Shown here: positions 58,301-64,000 of the stretch, piece after piece | Layout: each line of letters begins with the position of its first letter | How positions within the stretch are numbered: the stretch's first letter is position 1 | Assembly: GCA_002900995.3 (NCBI GenBank) | Contig: CM035306.1 | Span: 2,762,100 to 2,826,099 of the forward strand | Length of the DNA: 64,000 nucleotides | Source of the DNA: Ganoderma boninense | Taxonomy: Eukaryota; Basidiomycota; Agaricomycetes; Polyporales; Polyporaceae | Reading direction: 5' to 3' | The notes under the pieces: generated by a model | The model's database searches: none | The model's input: only the letters and a program-made list of their open reading frames with translations | Told to the model about the DNA's origin: nothing | Translations under genes and position numbers: made by a program

Positions 58301-61300
58301 GTTAAAGCCAATGTAAGAGATGGACTCACAGTGACGGCATGACGTCCGCAATGAGATCGACACCCTTCTGCTTCGACCAACGACCGACGAATACGAACAG
58401 GTCCGCGTTCGGGTCTTGCTTGATACCGGCCCACTCCTGTGCCTGACGCTTGTGCTCGGGCCGTTCCGCTTCTGCTGACTGGTCAATTTCGATGTCGCGA
58501 ACCGAAACCGGGTTCTCGTCGAGCGCAGCGATATCCGTGGGATCGGGGTTAGGCAGCGAGTCGACGTGCTTGAGCGTCCAGAGGGCGGGGTACCGTGCCC
58601 AGGAGCGCTTTCCGTACTTGTCCGACACACCAGCGACACCGATGGACTTCTGGTGAACTGAAATGAACGACGCGGCAGCGTGGAGCAGGTTGAACGTGTT
58701 TCCGAACTGGACGTATTTCGTGCAGTGTTCCTTGCTGATGTTGAATGCCGAACAGACCTCCTTCATCTCCTCCTTCGTGCGCAGCGGCCAAAGACCCTGG
58801 AACTCGGCGTTGTGAAGCGAGAGACAAACAGGCAGGACCTTCGGAAGCAGGTAGATGGGAGCAAGCGCGCCGTGGTAATCGTTGACATGGTAGATGTCGA
58901 TGTGCGGGAAGCGGCGGACAGTCGCGGCGATGGCCTGATTCCACGTCGAGTAGAAGATGGCAGAGCTGAGATCGTCCATGCGAGCTGGGTACGGGTCGGC
59001 CTTCGTCTGAGCGCGGAACACGGGCGAGTCGAGGATGACGTAGGTAATGTTGTCAAGGACATGGTACTCGACCTCGATGAGGTACGGCTCGCCGAAGATA
59101 ACGACTTCGATCGGGTCGGCCTGCTCGCCGGGCGGGTACTCCAGATCTTTGACCTTCGGGACGACCCAGATGAGGTCGACATCCGTCATGGCCTTGCCCA
59201 TCAGACTGGACATGACACCGAGACCGCCGATCTTGACCTTGAGCTTCCAGTCGATGATCTCGTACTCGAGCGTGGAGATGAGGACGCAGCGGCGCTTGTC
59301 CTTGTCCTCCGGCCAGCCGATGACCTCCAGGTTCTTGTGGCCACCGAATATCTTTTCGGAAAACGGCGTGTGCTCCTTGTTGACGTTCGTGCTCGACTTG
59401 TTGCCCAGCGAGCCGAGGATCGGGAAGTAGTTGCTGTGGTCCTTCGTCGGCTTGACACCCCATTTGTTGTACTTGATACCGTAGAACGACCACATGAAGA
59501 TCGCGACTGCGAGCGCACCAGTGATGAGGGGGATGGAGAGCAAGAGCGCGTACGTGATCGCGCCGATGATGGACTCGCCGCGGGGCTCGAGGGACCACGT
59601 CATGTGCTGGTCGTCGACAACAAGGGCCCATGCAAGATGCGGTTTCGGCGGAGCGGAGATGTTGAGGTAGTTAGGTGCAGCGGTGTTAGGGGGGAGCCGA
59701 TCCAGGACGCCGTCTGCGTCGATGTCTCCGTAGTAGTAGTTGTCGTAACCGAAGACATTGATCTGCATGTACGTCGGCCAGCTCGCCATGATCTCGAGTT
59801 CCCATCTGCCGCTTGACTTCTGCGTCATCTGCGCGGTAACACCCTTGTCGAAGCCCCACTGGTTGAACGGACCGCGCGCGAGCAGCTGAGGGACACGTCG
59901 AGGCATGCTGTAGCCGTGATCGGCGTGAACGACGACGGCCGCCGACTTCGCAAGGTCGCTCCAGTCTGGTACCATCCTTGTCAGCCAACTAGACCCTGCG
60001 CACTCAAAGCAAAGCACAGGACTTACACTGCATAATAACATGGTCGCCGTCCCAGAAGTTGCCGCTGTCCTTGAACAGCGTGGCGTTGAGCGTCGACGTC
60101 GTCTCATAATTCTGCCACTGTGTCCAGTTCTTCCCGAAGTTCGCGGTGTATCGGAATTTGTCCGCGCCCCACGCCTGGTGTGTGAACGTGTACGTCCCGC
60201 CCGACACGCTCAGTGCCGAGTCGTCGTAGTCCGAGTCTGGAAACACCATTACGTTGCTCGCCGAGCCCTTGCGCAGCAGCAAGTGGTCCGTGACCTAGTA
60301 GCGGGGTACGCATCCCATGTGAGCCCGACTCTCTCTCGGAACGCCGAGAAATGTCAGTCATGAAACACCACTCACGTTCGTCGAGACACCCGCCTGTGTT
60401 GCTGCGTTCTTGACCTGGATGTCGAGGATGCCGTCAGGGAAGCTGACCAGGTTCGCGGTCCACGACCACTGCGACACCGGCGTGCCCGGAATGCGCGGCG
60501 GGGGGACGTTCGTCAGCGTGAGGCACTTGACCGAGTTCTGATCGATAGTGGGCACGCTGCCGTTGCCGACGAGCGTGAACGATATCCCATTCGTGACGCT
60601 GTTGCAGTCCATGGGCAGGTTGAACTCGAGCGAGATCTGTACCGTCGTCGCGTTCGCTTCGCCCGCCTCCGCCTGGATGCGCGCGTCGTGTCCCGGCGTG
60701 AACTTCGTAAGCATCGGAGGTGGCGTGACCCACTGGTCGATTGGGACGAGAGCCTTGAAGCCGAAGGGGTCCATCGTGACCGAGGACATACACCCAAAGA
60801 ACGGCGATTGACCGTCATTATTAACCGCCGAGCCAGACTCCGCGAGCGTATAGTTCTCGTACGGGTAGAACAGGTTGCGCACGACCTGCCCACTCTCATA
60901 TGGGGACGAGATCCACAGGCTGCCCTTGCAGTCATACGACCATGTCTTTGTCTGGTTCTCGTTGCTGTACAGCATCCAGATCTGGTCCTTGTTTCCGGTG
61001 AGGTTCTGAACGCCGTCGAGGGGGGCTCGCGATACGGACCACAGGCCCATCTCGGTCTGTGTGCCATTGGAACCTGGTCGGGAGATGTAGTACGTCCAAT
61101 TACCGCGCTGCACGAGATTGAAGCCGTCTTGGAGGGAGCTGAACTGGGTCCTGAGCGCTAAGAAGTGGCTGAAGATGCGGCGGCTGTCCGTGGTGGGGTC
61201 AAAGTGATCGAGGGAATTCCAGTCATCCTGGCAACCGATCACGGACTTGCCTAGGGGCATGTTGAAGTATTGATCGGATCCGAGAGCGTAACATCCGTGC

Positions 61301-63215
61301 CTCTGCCATGCCTTGTTGCTAAACATTGCCTGACGTCTGCATGGCAGCGTCAGTAACATGTGCATGGTCGCGTACACCTCAGTACGCACCCGTAAAGATA
61401 GTTTGATGCGCTAGTATCGTAGAGATAGAAGTTCTGTTCCTCGCCGTAGAAATACTGAGGGGCATTGTTAGTGTACGGTGCTTGTGAACAGTGAGTGCCC
61501 GAACCACGTACCAGGGCCACACCAGGCATAACTAAGTTCGTGATAAACGTGCCCAATACGCTGCGCTGCGTGCCATTCTCCAGACTGGGCCACCGGAACA
61601 CATCAAAGTTGCTCGTTCCAAACATATGTCGTGGGTCGACTGCGCCGGTGGAAGGGTTCAGGAAGTCGTTGTTGACAAACATCTCGTTCCACGATGTGAT
61701 GAAGTTCGTGTCCACGTCGAACGCGACCTGCAGGTTACCATCCATGCCCAAGAAACGCGTCAATGCACGGTATGTCGAGTAATGGAAGGCCGCGCCGTCG
61801 AGCGCGTTTCGCGGCGCATCACGGAGGAAGTACTGGCTCATGTTTGCCGTCGTATTGCCGGCATCGAGGAATCCTGCAGGCCGCTGGTTCGGGGTCCGGC
61901 CTCGACCGCTGTGTGAAAAGTTGTCAATTAAACATCCCTTTGATGGCTGGCCAGCAAGCTTTTAAACGCACAAGTAGAGAGAGCCGAACGTGTCACCACC
62001 AGTGACCTCACCGGGGATATAGAAGTTGCTCTTCCCCAGCGCCGCGGCGCAGGCACGTGTACTTGAGGCCCAGTCGGCGAGCGCGTCGACGGTGACCTGA
62101 GTGGACTTGTCGATACGGATCGCGTCGATATCAAGCGCAGTGATGGCCAAGCACGAGAACGTCTTCAGCTTCGCCATGACCTCTGGTTTCCACTCGCGCA
62201 GACGGTCCTGCACTGATGCGAACTTTGATAGCTGGCGTTGCCAGTCCGGGTGGACACCGAAGGCCTCCATGTCACCGTACTGATCGAAGTCGGACAGCTT
62301 GCAGCCAGTTCCCCAGTCGATGGTCTGGATGGTGCCATCGTCGGCCCAGAATGTTGGTAGCTGGCACGAACTGTTGTACGAGTTGTATATCTAGAGCCCC
62401 CACCGCCGGCGTGTCAGCTCGCATCACACCAAGAGACATTTGAAACACACATCGAAATCCTGGTACTGGTCAAGGCCCCAGGGCACATAGAGAGGGTCCT
62501 TCCATTCTGCATCGTATTCGCTGAGGGAGAACGGCGTAGACTCGTTCAAGAATCTGGGAAGAATAAGGATGGGCGCGGCAGTGGAACGGAGCGGAAGACT
62601 CACCCCTTGAAACCCATCAGATCCGCCATGGTACCAACGGTGAAGTCCGCCATGAAGTACATTCCGCGAGAATGAACTTCGTTGATAGCAGATTGCCAGT
62701 CCGAGAGGTTACCCCAGTGAGGGTCGAGGAGGGTGAAATCGAGGGGCGAATAACCTAAGGGGGGAGTGCAGATGAAGGGCAAGAGACGTAGTGGAGAGGG
62801 AACTGGACTCACTGTCAGCCTGCCACAACATGTTGATGAAGGGCGTGCCCGAGACGAAGATACCCTTGATTCCCATGCCCTGGAGGTAGTCGAGCTTGGA
62901 TACTAAACCCTTGAGATCACCACCGAAACGGAGCTGGGTCTCCCGCCAGTCCCACTCGTACATAGTCCCAAACCAGTCGTTATTCGAGGGATCGCCATCC
63001 GCGAACTTGTCCATGAGGACGGTGTAGAAGGGGACGGCGCGCCAGTTTGGTGGTGAGGCAGTGTAGGAAGAACGGTTGTTTGTGGTGTAGTCTGTGGGGG
63101 ACTGAGCATTTTTGTTGATGTTGATGTTGTAGTCGGTGAGGTCTTCACGGTACGGGGACGCTGATGCCAGCTGGGCGACGGCAAGGAGGGACAGAAGGGC
63201 CGTCCTGACCCACAT
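55325..63215 (-). CDS. AGS1: Cell-wall alpha-1,3-glucan synthase
   Basis: Fifteen exons: 62813-63215, 62604-62754, 62451-62553, 61972-62390, 61512-61908, 61390-61454, 60376-61336, 60027-60294, 58330-59965, 57976-58261, 57197-57922, 56209-57136, 56038-56153, 55400-55982, 55325-55335. Phases close to 2,350 aa. A signal peptide (residues 1-19) leads into an extracellular GH13 amylase-like domain with nucleophile region [12 protein letters not shown] (about 306) and acid region PGEVTGG (about 346). A transmembrane helix (about 1060-1090) precedes a cytosolic GT5 glucan synthase domain with KIGGLG (about 1170), [11 protein letters not shown] and [12 protein letters not shown] (about 1527). A Ser/Pro-rich linker and about ten membrane helices from about 1910 onward form the export part. 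The last exon is 11 nt and encodes the final ARP. Confidence 0.97.
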
Positions 63216-64000
63216 GGCGGGCGGAGGGAGTCGAGAAATAGAGATGTCGTGGCGGGCGGGTGAGTGGAGATGTGGATGGAGCCGAGAGAGAGGATGAGAG
63301 AAAGCAAACCGCGGAGGGTAAGGAAAGGAAGGGATGGAAGGCCTGCCGGCGAGCCGGGGAGAAAGTGGGCAGGGGAAGAGGAAGGGGAGCTGTCGGGGAC
63401 CCAGACGCAGAGCACTGGGCAGCCTTCAGGTCGGCGGGAAAACAGGATGCAAGCCAGGGCCCCGGCAGAAGCCTCGTTTTATTTAGCAGCCTCCCGCTCT
63501 CCCGAACGGCCACAGCCAGATTCCAGATGTCGCTTGGCACTTGCCGCCCGCACTCCGGTCTAGACGCCGTCTCCCGTCCTCTGAGCCCTTGCCTGTTACA
63601 GCCAGCCCCCCGCCTTATCGCCAAAAAGCGGCCAGACATGCCCATTTCCGGACCTTTCCCTCTGGCTTTTCCGGGGACGCACACTGATCGCATCCACCCC
63701 GCGCTCGATATGTTATCGTCAGCACCCTCCGTCCGCGCAGCCCCGCCCGCCTGTCCGACGCCACATCCTCCCTGATTATCCCATTCTGCCCCTCTCCCAC
63801 CCCATCGCCAGCTGCAACCACCCCGCCCGTGAGACTCAGAGTCCGACTGTGCGAGCTCCCCGACAGACCCTCCTTGCTGCGCCAAGCGGCGGAGGCGCTT
63901 CCGAGCGCATGCGGCTCAAAGTTCCGCCCAGGTTTGGCCTGATTGCTCGCCAGGAACAGTGCCACACACTGACTCAGTCGCTGCTGTGTCACGGTCCCTC
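63216..64000. promoter_or_regulatory. Upstream region of the alpha-glucan synthase gene
   Basis: Promoter and leader of AGS1 on the minus strand. There is an A/T block (TTTTATTTAG on the plus strand) at about 63476 and several GGGG/CCCC words. ORFs crossing it lack domain likeness. The window ends here. Confidence 0.5.

Noticed and set aside
58680..59816. 378-codon plus-strand frame inside the alpha-glucan synthase
   Set aside because: Antisense shadow of exon 9, caused by GC-rich third codon positions; the minus strand carries the known domains.

Overview
The window looks like the nuclear genome of an agaricomycete (mushroom-forming basidiomycete), probably of polypore type. The genes are dense, have many introns of about 45-75 nt with CTRAC-type branch points, and include basidiomycete-typical families: two DUF6533 membrane proteins, an F-box/nucleotidyltransferase-like protein, a DUF1264 protein, an opsin-related protein and a cell-wall alpha-glucan synthase. 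The lineage is inferred from gene families and style; I did not compare it with any genome.

The first 15 kb is mobile or accessory DNA. A Ty3/gypsy pol 3' end (integrase) enters from the left edge and is followed by a polypurine-tract-like G run. Three genes on the opposite strand come next; two of them clearly contain introns and one carries a Zn2Cys6-like cysteine cluster. A second, near-identical G run and a pyrimidine-rich stretch with degenerate tandem repeats follow. After that comes a Helitron whose Rep/helicase ORF is uninterrupted over about 5.9 kb, then an F-box/nucleotidyltransferase-like gene that may be Helitron cargo or a neighbour.

From about 15.8 kb on, the DNA is an ordinary gene-dense chromosome. 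In order: eIF1, SNRNP27-type snRNP protein (-), glutathione synthetase (-), opsin-related protein (-), RRM protein, CBP20 (-), proteasome ATPase Rpt3, P5C reductase (-), ALG13, TRM9-type tRNA methyltransferase, NAC alpha (-), DUF1264 protein, alpha/beta hydrolase, hamartin/TSC1, HSP90, an SAM methyltransferase (-), tRNA-Ser(CGA) (-), two tandem DUF6533 proteins, a MYND-finger protein (-), a Zn-cluster protein (-), a sphingoid-base kinase, and a 15-exon alpha-1,3-glucan synthase (-). For most of these I rebuilt exon models by hand; the phases close exactly and give full-length family-sized proteins. Several pairs are divergent and share short promoters (CBP20/RPT3, P5CR/ALG13, NAC alpha/DUF1264, Zn-cluster/sphingoid-base kinase).

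The most unusual signal is in gene structure. Both DUF6533 paralogues can only be read through if each contains two exons of just 2 nt at equivalent positions, with neighbouring exon lengths (164, 62 and 98 nt) identical between the two genes. The same window also holds 8-, 9-, 11- and 18-nt coding exons and at least three GC-AG introns. A second theme is the antisense gene block behind the retrotransposon pol gene.
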